Assembly (NCBI RefSeq): GCF_932526225.1
Contig: NC_064047.1
Coordinates: 2,851,501-2,915,500, forward strand
From: Nematostella vectensis
Taxonomy: Eukaryota > Cnidaria > Anthozoa > Actiniaria > Edwardsiidae
Length of the DNA: 64,000 nt
Direction: 5' to 3'
Below are positions 11,220 through 23,123 of the stretch, one piece after another (position 1 is the first letter of the stretch; each line of letters begins with the position of its first letter). The position numbers and the translations under genes were made by a program. The notes under the pieces are model-generated. The model saw only the letters and a list, made by a program, of their open reading frames with translations, was not told the DNA's origin and did not search any database.

Positions 11220-11900
11220 TCGACATAAAACATTGCATTAAAACGAAAATGGGACAAATCAAGTTGCCCTGAGTATCTCTTTATTTGCCCCTTTATTAAT
11301 ACATGGTGTTGAGTGCGTAAATAAAAATAATAACCCGTACATGCAAACCCTGCTAACCGAAATTAAAAAAACAGGTGTTTAGGTAACAGTAAATAAGGCG
11401 CCATAAACAGGCCCGTACCCAGGATTTTTCTTGCCTGGGGGGGGATGGGGGGGGGGGGCAAAATCCAAAAAAAGTGGACCAGTAATATTTTCTTTCGGGG
11501 GGTGGGGGGTGGGTTTGAGATTTCTCTGATAAAAATCTGACCATGCCTTTGCAGTATCTCCAAGGGACGTTTCTTGTCGGATTTGGCTACATACCAGAGT
11601 GATCTAGCTGATGCTTAATAGTTTTGTCTACAAAAACAGCACGTCTATTGAGAACCGAAAGTTTTCCTTTGACCGTTGTGAGGGGGGGGGGGGTGAGTTT
11701 GCACCCCCTGCACCCCCCGCCCCTTGTACGGGCCTGACAATGAAATTTTAAAGAGTATCACTGTTCTCGCATTCTAGAGTATATCGCAAAAAATGTTCTT
11801 AAAAGTGCGTTTTTAAAACTAATTAGAATACTAAATACTTAATATAACTATCTCGTATGTCTAAGCCCGAAATAAAAAAACGAGCAAAATAGGAAAGGGC
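11220..11900. repeat. Segment directly duplicated at 13370-13670
   Basis: Shared in the same orientation and order with 13370-13670: the ATACATGGTGTTGAGTGCGT block (about 11300 and 13445), the CTAACCGAAATTAAAAAA block, and GAGTATCACTGTTCTC followed by CGCAAAAAATGTTCTTAAAA. Copy 1 is longer because the 11406-11738 element sits inside it. The 5' part also repeats about 30 bases of the start of the 10780-10350 exon (about 11372-11403). Confidence 0.8.
11406..11738. mobile_element. Nonautonomous DNA element with CAGGCCCGTAC ends
   Basis: Perfect 11-bp inverted ends, CAGGCCCGTAC at the left and GTACGGGCCTG at the right, enclose a 333-bp noncoding interior with G-runs. It interrupts the duplicated segment described for 11220-11900, whose second copy near 13530 lacks it, so an empty site exists. 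CAGG-type ends hint at hAT, but no 8-bp target duplication is clear. A related copy without its ends lies at 22326-22560. Confidence 0.75.
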
Positions 11901-12263
11901 TTTTAAACCAGCAAGCATGCCAAGTAGAATAACGAAACTATCTACAAGTGTATCTAAACTTTGTTCACACGAATACAGCACTCACATCCTATTCAACTAT
12001 TAAGGAAATAAGAAGATCGAGGATATTAATAAGTTTTGCACTAACTAATAGATTTACCTTGTGTTATTTCTCATCAGGAGAGTTTTTGAGCTTTGCAACT
12101 TTCTTTTGAATTACAAAGTTTGGCAAACCTCTGGGATCACAAAGTTTGGCAACTGTTCCAGACCGTGATCGTATGATTCTAGACTCTGTGATTAGTTATG
12201 CATCACTAATAGGTAACAAGGGGCTCGGTTTCCATAACTGCGAAATAATCAAAAAGGAATTAA

Positions 12264-12518
12264 ATAAAGATTATATATACAAAGGCCTGGCTAAACTAGG
12301 GCGTCATGTCGAGCACGGCATGTAGCGTGCGACATGTAGTCTCCTAATGTTTCCTAGTTTGCTCACCGCCAAAAACATGTAGCGCGCGACAAATTTTCGA
12401 CAGCGCGAAACAGAAATGTTTCTCAACTATCTGAGAAACATTTATTGACGCTGCTAAAAGATTTGGCGCGCTACAATGTCTCTCTGCACCAGACATGTCG
12501 CCTAGTTTAGCAGCCATT
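12264..12518. mobile_element. Foldback element inserted in arm 1
   Basis: Inverted ends GGCCTGGCTAAACTAGG (12284) and CCTAGTTTAGCAGCC (ending 12515). Inside are inverted ACATGTAGCGCGCG / GCGCGCTACAATGT and a perfect 12-bp hairpin (AAATGTTTCTCA ... TGAGAAACATTT). Arm 2 has an empty site at the corresponding point (near 25100-25120). ATTAAA flanks both sides in arm 1 (12258-12263 and 12517-12522) and may be the target duplication. No ORF. Confidence 0.75.
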
Positions 12519-12639
12519 AAACTTTTACCGTTTTTTGTTTGCCACTGTTTTGTACCAATTTGTTTTCGTTTCCCAATATCAGTACCAAAGCGAATCATTA
12601 AATATTGATTATTACAAAATTAAAGATTGAACCTTGCAC

Positions 12640-13370
12640 GTTCCCTTTTATGTTGACTTCAATAGTAACTTTCGTTTTCCATGTTCTTCCGTAGAGTAAA
12701 TTGGATCGAATTAACCCCTGCCTTCTTCGGATATGAAAGATATTTGAAATGCATAGTGCGTGTTTTCAGGCGCGGGGATCGTCTTTTCTAGTAAAAGTTT
12801 TCACTAATTGCAAACGACGAGAAAACAACTTCACATCAAAATCTGCACGTTTGCACTTTTATACTATTTTGTTCAAAAACGGGAAATTTTATGCAGTTGA
12901 ACATCTATCTTTTATTGTTTCGGTCATTTTTTTTAAATTTATGGCTGGTGTGATTACTAGGATTATCAAAGAACCGTGCCTTTCAATGATTTTTTAGTCT
13001 GATGAAGAACTGCGCTAACAGGAGTTTAGAAGATTGATGTGAAGTATTTTGAAAAAGAGCAGTGTCCTTTTGACCCAAATGTGTATATCGGGAATGTGGA
13101 GGTGGTCAGTAGCGTTAGATGTTCCCCTTTTCGGCAATGAAGCAAACCGTATTAAAGCTTGCTTTCTGCACAGAACGGTACTTAATTCAATTTATGTTAG
13201 ACTATAATATGTATGAAAGCTTCCCTTTAGCGGGGATCGTTTTGCTTGTTTCAAAATACGTGTAGATAATCCTTAGCTAAACGGGAAAACTGTTTACGTT
13301 TGATATGCTTGTGGTCAGAGAATGAAATGCAAATTAGATATCATTATGGTATTTATCAAAGATTTTTACT
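12640..13370. other. Spacer sequence, nothing recognised
   Basis: AT-rich spacer between arm 1 and the second copy of the 11220-11900 segment. An open frame at 12749-12997 has no recognisable features. No repeats or RNA genes seen. Confidence 0.4.
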
Positions 13371-13670
13371 TATCATGGTAAAATATCAGTTTGAAAACGG
13401 GACAAATCATGTTACCCATATCGTTTTAATTGTCCCTTTATTAATACATGGTGTTGAGTGCGTAAATAGAAATAATAACCCGTAAATGCAAACACTGCTA
13501 ACCGAAATTAAAAAACAGGTGCATACGTTACAGTTAATAAAAGAGTATCATCACTGTTCTCACATTCTAGAGTTTATCGCAAAAAATGTTCTTAAAAGTT
13601 CGATTTTAGAATTGAAAACTTAGAATAGTCTAAGCCCAGGATACAAAAACGTGCAAAATGCAAAAAAAAG
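13370..13670. repeat. Second copy of the 11220-11900 segment
   Basis: Same order of blocks as 11220-11900 but without the 11406-11738 element, so it serves as a near-empty site for that insertion. Divergence is visible but alignment by eye is clear over about 280 bases. Confidence 0.8.
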
Positions 13671-13729
13671 ATGCAAAAGAGAATCCCTGTTCTCACATTA
13701 CACAGCATCGCAGAAAATGTTCCTAAACG

Positions 13730-14110
13730 TGCAACCACTTCGGTTTCTACAGTTCCTACATCAGTAATTGCGCTTATCATATCCCGGTCACTTAAGGTCC
13801 AGTTTCTATTTAACTCTCCGTAATTGGTTAGCTTAGCGAGACTACCAAGCGCGTGATCCAAGCGTGACTTCTACTTGGGTGGTCTTCGCCGTCGACAACA
13901 TTCATTATGTCGGCGCCTAAAAGTACAAAAGTAAACGTTTACTGTTTGAGAAGTTAGCAATATATAAGCGCTAAATCGGTATAGCAACGTTATAGAAACA
14001 TATGATATTCTTCCTCTTGTAGCCACATTAGAGCCATTTGAGTATTATATAGAAAATTGCAAGCGTCTAAACTAGAAACCAGACACAAACTCTACTAGGC
14101 TTTAGTCTAG
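13730..14110 (-). repeat. Left arm of a small inverted duplication
   Basis: The reverse complement of this segment matches 14958-15325. It shares CCCGGTCA...ATTTAACTCTCCGT, the AACATTCATTATGTCGGCGCC block (about 13899-13919) and the TAAGCGCTAAATCGG block (about 13966). On the minus strand it encodes the start MNVVDGEDHPS, then loses frame; it resumes as YGELNRNWTLSDRD. This is a broken relative of the 49-codon frame in the right arm. Confidence 0.85.
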
Positions 14111-14810
14111 AATCCACAAAAAAAATACAAAAATAGTTTTATAAACCATATTTATAATGCCTTTCCATCGATACTAGCTGACTTTACTTGGTAATGAGGT
14201 ATTTCTTCTGAAGTAGCCCCCTGACTCCGATTAGGAACTGACTAAAAACTGAGGAATTAGGAACTATGATCACCGCGGTGATTCAGTGTATTTAAAGAAA
14301 ACTTGGTGAAAGATAGATAAATGCAATTCAAATTTCTCTTATAGATCTTATCTCTCTCGTGTCGCGATGCAAGAAGTGCTTTGTGTTGCTTGCCGGCATT
14401 GATATTGTTGTTAGTTTTGCTGCTTCTTTATCCTTGCTTGTCTGCTTCTCTTCATGACTGAAGCTAAAATGATACAGAAATCTAAAGCTCAATTGGCTCT
14501 GTTAAAATAAAAATCAGCAAAATTTGTAGCAATTATTAAGAGCTCCACCAAGTGGTTCATGAGTTGTTCAGGCATTCAAAATGAACTTCATTTTTTGTAT
14601 TGTATAGTTTTAAACCGCGGTGAATCTAGATACTAATCCCTCAGATACTAAACAGATACTAAAAACGGTCAACGCGGTACTTCATAAAAAGTAATAATAA
14701 TAAAAATAGCTATTTACCCAGTAAAATCATCTAGAATCGATGGTAAAGCATTATAAGTATTGTTTCTTAAATTCTTTACAGCAACTTATGTAATTTGTGT
14801 GGATCCTAAG

Positions 14811-14955
14811 GGGCGTAGTCAGGGGGTGGCCTAGGTGCCTACCCCCCCTTTTAACAGCCAGAAATCCTGTAAATGTATGAGACATAAAATACAGAAGAAA
14901 ATGCCTTTCATGTCCCTTTTGGGCCCCCTCCTGTTAAAAATCCTGGCTACGCCGC
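14811..14955. mobile_element. Short foldback element with GGCGTAG(T/C)CAGG ends
   Basis: The left end GGGCGTAGTCAGGGGG and right end TCCTGGCTACGCC form inverted repeats around about 110 bases, with internal CCCCCCTTTTAACAGCC and its near-inverse. It sits in the spacer of the small inverted duplication. The type resembles the abundant G/C-ended MITEs of invertebrates; the superfamily is not assignable. Confidence 0.65.
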
Positions 14956-14957
14956 TA

Positions 14958-15325
14958 ATCCTAGACTAATGTCTGATTAGAATACCTTGTCTGGTTTCTG
15001 TTTAAGACGCTTGCAAATTTATATATGCAATATGCTAGGAAATAGCTATAATATGCATTTCTAAAATGTTTCTAAACCGATTTAGCGCTTAGTTATTATA
15101 TAGTTATATAGTTATCGTATAGTTATATATATTATATAGTTTTCAAAGAGCAAACGTCTTTTTGGCGCCGACATTATGAATGTTCTCGACGGTAAAGATC
15201 ACCCAAGTGGAAGTCGCTTGGACGTTCATGCTAGCTACATCAACTACAGTAACAGCGCTACATCGCAAAATCACGGAGAGTTAAATATACACTGGACTCG
15301 AATTGACCGGGATAAAATAAAATGA
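14958..15325 (+). repeat. Right arm of the small inverted duplication
   Basis: Inverse of 13730-14110, with an AT-rich expansion (TATAGTTA repeats, about 15095-15140). Its outer end, a block with ATCAACTACAGTAAC and GCGCTACAT, is repeated at about 15379-15414. That repeat directly abuts the start of the 5.7 kb satellite. Confidence 0.85.
15176..15325 (+). pseudogene. Possible relic exon, 49 codons (conserved between the small inverted arms)
   Basis: An ATG frame starts MNVLDGKDHPSGSRLDVHAS and runs through HGELNIHWTRIDRDK to TGA. The frameshifted left-arm copy keeps MNV.DG.DHPS and YGELN..WT..DRD, so the peptide rather than random sequence appears to be shared. No family recognised. It could be a first exon or a decayed internal exon of a duplicated gene. 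Low confidence that it is expressed. Confidence 0.3.
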
Positions 15326-15414
15326 TCCGAAAGAAGGTATTTTTTTTCTTTTGAGATCTGCATAATTTTTTGGACGTCATCAACTACAGTAACTGCGCTA
15401 CATAGCAAAAATCA

Positions 15415-18400
15415 CTGGTGGAATGGTTGCGGTAGTAATGGTAGTGGTGAAATGGTTACGGTAGTGATGGTAGTGGTGGAATGGTTACGGTAGTGATGGT
15501 AGTGGTGGAATGGTTACGGTAGTGATGATAGTGGTAGAATGGTTACGGTAGTGATGGTAGTGGTGGATGGTCACGATAGTGATGGTAGTGGTGGAATGGT
15601 TGCGGTAGTAATGGTAGTGGTGGAATGGTTACGGTAGTGATGGTACTGGTGGAATGGTTTCGGTAGTGATGGTACTGGTGGAATGGTTACGGTAGTGATG
15701 GTACTGGTGGAATGGTTTCGGCAGTGATGGTAGTGGTGGAATGGTTACGGTAGTGATGGTACTGGTGGAATGGTTTCGGTAGTGATGGTACTGGTGGAAT
15801 GGTTACGGTAGTGATGGTACTGGTGGAATGGTTACGGTAGTGATGGTAGTAATGGAATGGTTACGGTAGTGATGGTAGTGGTGGAATGGTTACGGTAGTG
15901 ATGGTACTGGTGGAATGGTTGCGGTAGTGATATAGTGGTGGAATGGTTACGGTAGTGATGGTAGTGGTGTAATGGTTACGGTAGTGGTGGAATGGTTACG
16001 GTAGTGTTGGAATGGTTAGGGTATTGATGGTAGTGGTGAAATGGTTACGGTAGTGATGGTAGTGGTGGAATGGTTACGGTAGTGATGGTAGTGGTGGAAT
16101 GGTTACGGTAGTGATGGTAGTGGTGGAATGTTACGGTAGTGATGGTAGTGTTGGAATGGTTACGGTAGTGATGGTAGTGGTGGAATGGTTACGGTAGTTA
16201 TGGTAGTAGTGGAATGGTTACGGTAGTGATGGTACTGGTGGAATGGTTACGGTAGTGATGGTAGTGGTGGAATGGTTACGGTAGTTATGGAAGTGGTAGA
16301 ATGGTTACGGTAGTTATGGTAGTGGTGGAATGGTTACGGTAGTGATGGTAGTGGTAGAATGGTTACGGTAGTTATGGTAGTGGTGGAATGTTACGGTAGT
16401 GATAGTAGTGGTGGAATGTTACGGTAGTGATGGTAGTGGTGAAATGGTTACGGTAGTGATGGTAGTGGTGGAATGGTTCCGGTAGTGATGGTAGTGGTGG
16501 AATTGTGATGGTAGTGATGATAGTGGTGGAATGTTACGGTAGTGATGGTAGTGGTGGAATGGTTACGATTGTGATGGAAGTGTTGGAATGGTTACGGTAG
16601 TGATGGTAGTGGTGGAATTGTGATGGTAGTGATGGTAATGGTGGAATGGTTACGGTATTGATGGTAGTGGTGGAATGTTACGGTAGTGATGGTAGTGGTG
16701 GAGTGGTTACGGTAGTGGTGGAATGGTTACGGTAGTGATGGTAGTGGTGGAATGGTTACGGTAATGATGGTAGTGGTGGAATGGTTACGGTAGTGATGGT
16801 AGTGTTGGAATGGTTACGGTAGTGATGGTAGTGGTGGAATGGTTACGGTAGTGATGGTAGTGGTGGAATGGTTACGGTAGTGATGGTAGTGGTGGAATGG
16901 TTACGGTAGTGATGGTAGTGGTGTAATGTTACGGTAGTGATGGTACTGGTGGAATGTTACGGTAGTGATGGTACTGGTGGAATGGTTACGGTAGTGATGG
17001 AAGTGGTGGAGTGGTTACGGTAGTGATGGTAGTGGTGGAATGGTTACGGTAGTGATGGTAGTGGTGGAATGGTTACGGAAGTGATGGTACTGGTGGAATG
17101 GTTACGGTAGTGATGGTAGTGGTCGAATGATTACGGTTCTGATGGTAGTGGTAGAATGGTCACGATAGTGATGGTAGTGGTGGAATGGTTACGGTAGTGA
17201 TGGTGGTGGTAGTGGTGGAATGGTTACGGAAGTACTGGTGATGATGGAATGGTTACGGTATTGATGGTAGTGGTCGAATGGTTACGGTAGTGATGGTAGT
17301 GGTGGAATGGTTACGGTAGTAATGGTAGTGGTCGAATGATTACGGTAGTGATGGTAGTGGTGGAATAGTTACGGAAGTGATGGTACTGGTGGAATGGTTA
17401 CGGTAGTGATGGTAGTGGTCGAATGATTACGGTTGTGATGGTAGTGATGGAATGGTTACGGTAGTGATGGTAGTGGTGGAATGGTCACGATAGTGATGGT
17501 AGTGGTGGAATGGTTACGGTAGTGATGGTAGTGGTCGAATGATTACGTTTGTGATGGTAGTGATGGAATGGTTACGGTAGTGATGGTAGTGGTGGAATGG
17601 TCACGATAGTGATGGTAGTGGTGGAATGGTTACGGTAGTGATGGTAGTGATGGAATGGTTACGGTAGTGATGGTAGTGGTGGAATGGTTACGGTAGTGAT
17701 GGTAGTGATGGAATGGTTACGGTAGTGATGGTACTGGTGGAATGGTTACGGTAGTGTTGGTAGTGATGGAATGGTTACGGTAGTGATGGTTGTGGTGGAA
17801 TGGTCACGATAGTGATGGTAGTGGTGGAATGGTTACGGTAGTGATGGTGGTGGTGGAATGGTTGCGGTAGTGATGGTACTGGTGGAATGGTTACGGTAGT
17901 GATGGTAGTGGTGGAATGGTTACGGTAGTGATGGTAGTGATGGAATGGTTACGGTAGTGATGGTACTGGTGGAATGGTTACGGTAGTGTTGGTAGTGATG
18001 GAATGGTTACGGTAGTGATGGTTGTGGTGGAATGGTCACGATAGTGATGGTAGTGGTGGAATGGTTACGGTAGTGATGATGGTGGTGGAATGGTTGCGGT
18101 AGTGATGGTACTGGTGGAATGGTTACGGTAGTGATGGTAGTGGTGGAATGGTCACGATAGTGATGGTACTGGTGGAATGGTTACGGTAGTGATGGTAGTG
18201 TTGGAATGGTTGCGGTAGTGATGGTACTGGTGGAATGGTTACGGTAGTGATGGTAGTGTTGGAATGGTTGCGGTAGTGATGGTACTGGTGGAATGGTTAC
18301 GGTAGTGATGGTAGTGTTGGAATGGTTGCGGTAGTGATGGTACTGGTGGAATGGTTACGGTAGTGATGGTAGTGATGGAATGGTTACGGTAGTGATGGTA

Positions 18401-21095
18401 GTGGTGGAATGGTTACGGTAGTGATGGAATGTTTACGGCAATGATGGTACTGGTGGAATGGTTGCGGTAGTGATGGTAGTGGTGGAATGGTTACGGTAGT
18501 GATGGTAGTGGTGGAATGGTTACGGTAGTGATGGTAGTGGTGGAATGTTACGGTAGTGATGGTAGTGTTGGAATGGTTACGGTAGTGATGGTAGTGGTGG
18601 AATGGTTACGGTAGTTATGGTAGTAGTGGAATGGTTACGGTAGTGATGGTACTGGTGGAATGGTTACGGTAGTGATGGTAGTGGTGGAATGGTTACGGTA
18701 GTTATGGAAGTGGTAGAATGGTTACGGTAGTTATGGTAGTGGTGGAATGGTTACGGTAGTGATGGTAGTGGTAGAATGGTTACGGTAGTTATGGTAGTGG
18801 TGGAATGTTACGGTAGTGATAGTAGTGGTGGAATGTTACGGTAGTGATGGTAGTGGTGAAATGGTTACGGTAGTGATGGTAGTGGTGGAATGGTTCCGGT
18901 AGTGATGGTAGTGGTGGAATTGTGATGGTAGTGATGATAGTGGTGGAATGTTACGGTAGTGATGGTAGTGGTGGAATGGTTACGATTGTGATGGAAGTGT
19001 TGGAATGGTTACGGTAGTGATGGTAGTGGTGGAATGGTGATGGTAGTGATGGTAATGGTGGAATGGTTACGGTATTGATGGTAGTGGTGGAATGTTACGG
19101 TAGTGATGGTAGTGGTGGAGTGGTTACGGTAGTGGTGGAATGGTTACGGTAGTGATGGTAGTGGTGGAATGGTTACGGTAATGATGGTAGTGGTGGAATG
19201 GTTACGGTAGTGATGGTAGTGTTGGAATGGTTACTGTAGTGATGGTACTGGTGGAATGGTTACGGTAGTGATGGTAGTGGTGGAATGGTTACGGTAGTAA
19301 TGATAGTGGTGGAATGGTTACGGTAGTGATGGTACTGGTGGAATGGTTTCGGTAGTGATGGTACTTGTGGAATGGTTACGGTAGTGATGGTACTGGTGGA
19401 ATGGTTACGGTAGTGATGGTAGTGGTGGAAGGTTTACGGTAGTGATGGTAGTGGTGGAATGGTTACGGTAGTGATGGTAGTGGTGGAATGGTTACGGTAG
19501 TGATGGTAGTGGTGTAATGTTACGGTAGTGATGGTACTGGTGGAATGTTACGGTAGTGATGGTACTGGTGGAATGGTTACGGTAGTGATGGAAGTGGTGG
19601 AGTGGTTACGGTAGTGATGGTAGTGGTGGAATGGTTACGGTAGTGATGGTAGTGGTGGAATAGTTACGGAAGTGATGGTACTGGTGGAATGGTTACGGTA
19701 GTGATGGTAGTGGTCGAATGATTACGGTTCTGATGGTAGTGGTAGAATGGTCACGATAGTGATGGTAGTGGTGGAATGGTTACGGTAGTGATGGTGGTGG
19801 TAGTGGTGGAATGGTTACGGAAGTACTGGTGATGATGGAATGGTTACGGTATTGATGGTAGTGGTCGAATGGTTACGGTAGTGATGGTAGTGGTGGAATG
19901 GTTACGGTAGTAATGGTAGTGGTCGAATGATTACGGTAGTGATGGTAGTGGTGGAATAGTTACGGAAGTGATGGTACTGGTGGAATGGTTACGGTAGTGA
20001 TGGTAGTGGTCGAATGATTACGGTTGTGATGGTAGTGATGGAATGGTTACGGTAGTGATGGTAGTGGTGGAATGGTCACGATAGTGATGGTAGTGGTGGA
20101 ATGGTTACGGTAGTGATGGTAGTGGTCGAATGATTACGTTTGTGATGGTAGTGATGGAATGGTTACGGTAGTGATGGTAGTGGTGGAATGGTCACGATAG
20201 TGATGGTAGTGGTGGAATGGTTACGGTAGTGATGGTAGTGATGGAATGGTTACGGTAGTGATGGTAGTGGTGGAATGGTTACGGTAGTGATGGTAGTGAT
20301 GGAATGGTTACGGTAGTGATGGTACTGGTGGAATGGTTACGGTAGTGTTGGTAGTGATGGAATGGTTACGGTAGTGATGGTTGTGGTGGAATGGTCACGA
20401 TAGTGATGGTAGTGGTGGAATGGTTACGGTAGTGATGGTGGTGGTGGAATGGTTGCGGTAGTGATGGTACTGGTGGAATGGTTACGGTAGTGATGGTAGT
20501 GGTGGAATGGTTACGGTAGTGATGGTAGTGATGGAATGGTTACGGTAGTGATGGTACTGGTGGAATGGTTACGGTAGTGTTGGTAGTGATGGAATGGTTA
20601 CGGTAGTGATGGTTGTGGTGGAATGGTCACGATAGTGATGGTAGTGGTGGAATGGTTACGGTAGTGATGGTGGTGGTGGAATGGTTGCGGTAGTGATGGT
20701 ACTGGTGGAATGGTTACGGTAGTGATGGTAGTGGTGGAATGGTCACGATAGTGATGGTACTGGTGGAATGGTTACGGTAGTGATGGTAGTGTTGGAATGG
20801 TTGCGGTAGTGATGGTACTGGTGGAATGGTTACGGTAGTGATGGTAGTGTTGGAATGGTTGCGGTAGTGATGGTACTGGTGGAATGGTTACGGTAGTGAT
20901 GGTAGTGTTGGAATGGTTGCGGTAGTGATGGTACTGGTGGAATGGTAGTGATGGAATGGTTACGGTAGTGATGGTAGTGGTGGAATGGTTACGGTAGTGA
21001 TGGAATGTTTACGGCAATGATGGTACTGGTGGAATGGTTGCGGTAGTGGTGGTAGTCGTGAAATGGTTACGGTAGTGATGGTGGTGGTGGTAAGA
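15415..21095. repeat. 5.7 kb block of 29-bp satellite with higher-order duplication
   Basis: Nearly 200 units of the GGTAGTGATGGTAGTGGTGG plus AATGGTTAC family, with frequent variants (GGTACTGGTGG, GGTTGCGG, GGTCACGATAG, GTCGAATGATTACG). The order of variants repeats. A block at about 16080-18490 is followed by a second at about 18495-21065 carrying the same marker variants: GTTATGGTAGTAGTGG at 16197 and 18614, ATTACGTTTGTGATGG at about 17541 and 20132, AATGTTTACGGCAATG at 18429 and 21004. The offset grows from about 2417 to 2591 because of a few extra units in the second block. No coding potential. Confidence 0.96.
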
Positions 21096-21231
21096 ACACT
21101 TTTTGTTTTTCGTAATTATAAACCCGCTGAGAGTTTACAAGTTTTAATTCAATTCAATTTTATTTCACACGACTTTTCTATTTTACAAAATTTGAAGAAA
21201 GATAGGATTACATTCGTTTTTTATATCATGT

Positions 21232-21282
21232 GCAGTGGCCAAAGGAGCTAACAGGCTAAAGTGCTTTCGAGTTGGCCACTGC
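21232..21282. repeat. Hairpin GCAGTGGCCAA / TTGGCCACTGC
   Basis: Eleven-bp stem bases GCAGTGGCCAA and TTGGCCACTGC, separated by about 29 bases with weaker inner pairing (AGGAGC / GCTTTC). It is preceded by a T-rich tract (about 21140-21230), which resembles the tail of a mobile element read on the other strand. Function unknown. Confidence 0.6.
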
Positions 21283-22325
21283 TTACAAAAGTAACAAGCA
21301 AGTACGTATCCAGTTGTGGGAAAGCAATTGACAGATGGAATTATATATTTAATAACAACGGCCTGCAGGGCTGATCAGTTTTTTTCCATGTATAATGTGT
21401 GTGTGCTTTGGAGACCAGTAATGATTGGAGCTGGTATTTTTGCACTTGCAGCAAATTGTCTGATCGATTACGGCAATGAACACAGGACCGGAGAAGTTTC
21501 GAAATGTAAAATAACTAGGCGCGCAGGGTTGACTGGGATACCTGGGATCTGCAATTTGTGTGGGCCCTGTGTTGTGACTATGACAAAGATGCTACTGCCC
21601 ACCACCTTTGGATATACTGTAATAAAAATATGTGTAAAATCTTGTTTGTTATTGTAAATGTGTAAAAATCTTACAAATACTTTCACCGCAGCAGAGATAG
21701 CACCGAAATAAAACTAAGAATGTGTTTGAAAACGGTTAAATATTTCTTAAACATTTTATTGGTTCACTGCCCTCAATGTGCTATCACTTAGGGGTAAATT
21801 TTTTTTAACACCCAAACTGAGCCATATTGTATAAGCAATATAAATTAGATTTGATTTAATATTTCATTTATAAAAGCGCAAAGTAAACAACAATATCTAT
21901 TTATGCTATCATTTTGTTTAAACATTTTTATTTTGAAGTAAATGGGAAGGCTATAGAAATCAGTGGAGCAAACCGGCACTTCTGCTTTTGTATTAAATGA
22001 TAAAAGGCGGTTGTCCAAAAATGGGTCTTTCCCGTGTTTTGACTTGCCAAGTAAAATAAGACACACACAAAAGCCTACCCTTTTTTGTCATTCATCATTT
22101 TAAAATAGTAACATGAAAAAGGGTACCCTTTTTGCAGAATAATAAGGACAGGTACTCTGTCTATTTGCAGATATGGAATGAGCTAATAAAATGTCGACAA
22201 TTTTGGTCATCGGTCTATTTAATCACGGATAAGAACGAAAACGGTTACCTTTTCTCTAAGTTTTCTAGAAAGCAGAAAGTCGGAAATCATGTACATTTTC
22301 TGTTAGCAGCATATAATACGAAGTA

Positions 22326-22560
22326 AAACACCCAGGTTTTTTCTTGGGGGGTGCGAAATCCGAAAAAATGGACCTAATGGCCCCCTTGATAAAAATTTGA
22401 CCACCCCTTTTATGCCTTTGAAGTATCTCCAAGGGTTGTTTATTGTCGGATTTGGCTACAAAAAAGTCTGACTTATAGATTCATGACATACCAGAGTGAT
22501 CTAGCTGATGCTTTATAGTTTTGTCTACGAATAACACGTGTATTGAGAACCGTGATTTAT
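22326..22560. mobile_element. Degenerate copy of the 11406-11738 element
   Basis: Shares with 11406-11738 the ACCCAGG...TTTTTCTTG start and the order GTATCTCCAAGGG, TGTCGGATTTGGCTACA, ACCAGAGTGATCTAGCTGAT and TTGAGAACCG. It is a direct dispersed copy with its terminal inverted repeats decayed. Confidence 0.75.
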
Positions 22561-23123
22561 ATAGAAACACAGAGGGGCAAAGTTAGAAGTTCTCTATTTA
22601 ATTTTGTATCAAAAGAAATTTTGACACTAGTAGTGTTTTAGTTGCTGTACTTAGCTTATTACAAAACGCATTCGCATGGGATTCGCATCGAGTCGACATT
22701 GCTTCCCGGGACTGTGTTCATCGTTTAGCGAACTATAAGTGCTTGTATTACGATATTGAATGTGGCATATTATTTTCAGGGTGTCAAACAGCTTCAAAGA
22801 AACGGTCAGGCTGTACATTCGTACTCCCCTTCTTGCAGCCATTTTGTTTCAAGTGTTCGCTTGGCATACAAATACCAAGGGGGAGGGGGTGGGTACTCTG
22901 CTGTAATTGGATAATTTCTTTATTTACAAAATGCCTCCAATTTTAGGTGTGACCCTAACTGTATACTGTATTTTCGTTTTCATTTTTCTTGGTAAAAATT
23001 GCACTGATGGTCACGAGAAATTTGTTTCCTACAGCTAAAAATGACTACAAAATAACGAACTTTTAAAAATAGCGCGCGCGCCGGGAATGGCGTCATTTTC
23101 GATAGCCCGTAAAGCGTTCGCAA

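Larger units (their letters stand above)
6710..12640. repeat. Arm 1 of a large inverted duplication
   Basis: Read on the minus strand this segment matches 25020-32260 on the plus strand, in order. It shows the gene 3' flank, last exon, 29-bp satellite intron, 60-nt exon, 41-bp array, 39-bp array, the 168-nt and 431-nt exons and the upstream flank. Landmarks at both ends: GCCCATGAGA with a flanking run (6833 / about 32140), and the GTACCAA...AATATTGAT region (about 12555-12610 / about 25020-25075). Arm 1 is shorter mainly because its 29-bp array is smaller (0.4 kb against 1.3 kb). It also lacks a 1.25 kb insertion present in arm 2 but has its own foldback insertions. Confidence 0.92.

Noticed and set aside
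15415-21095. CRISPR-like array of direct repeats
   Set aside because: Units abut without unique spacers, in a eukaryotic intron-type satellite.
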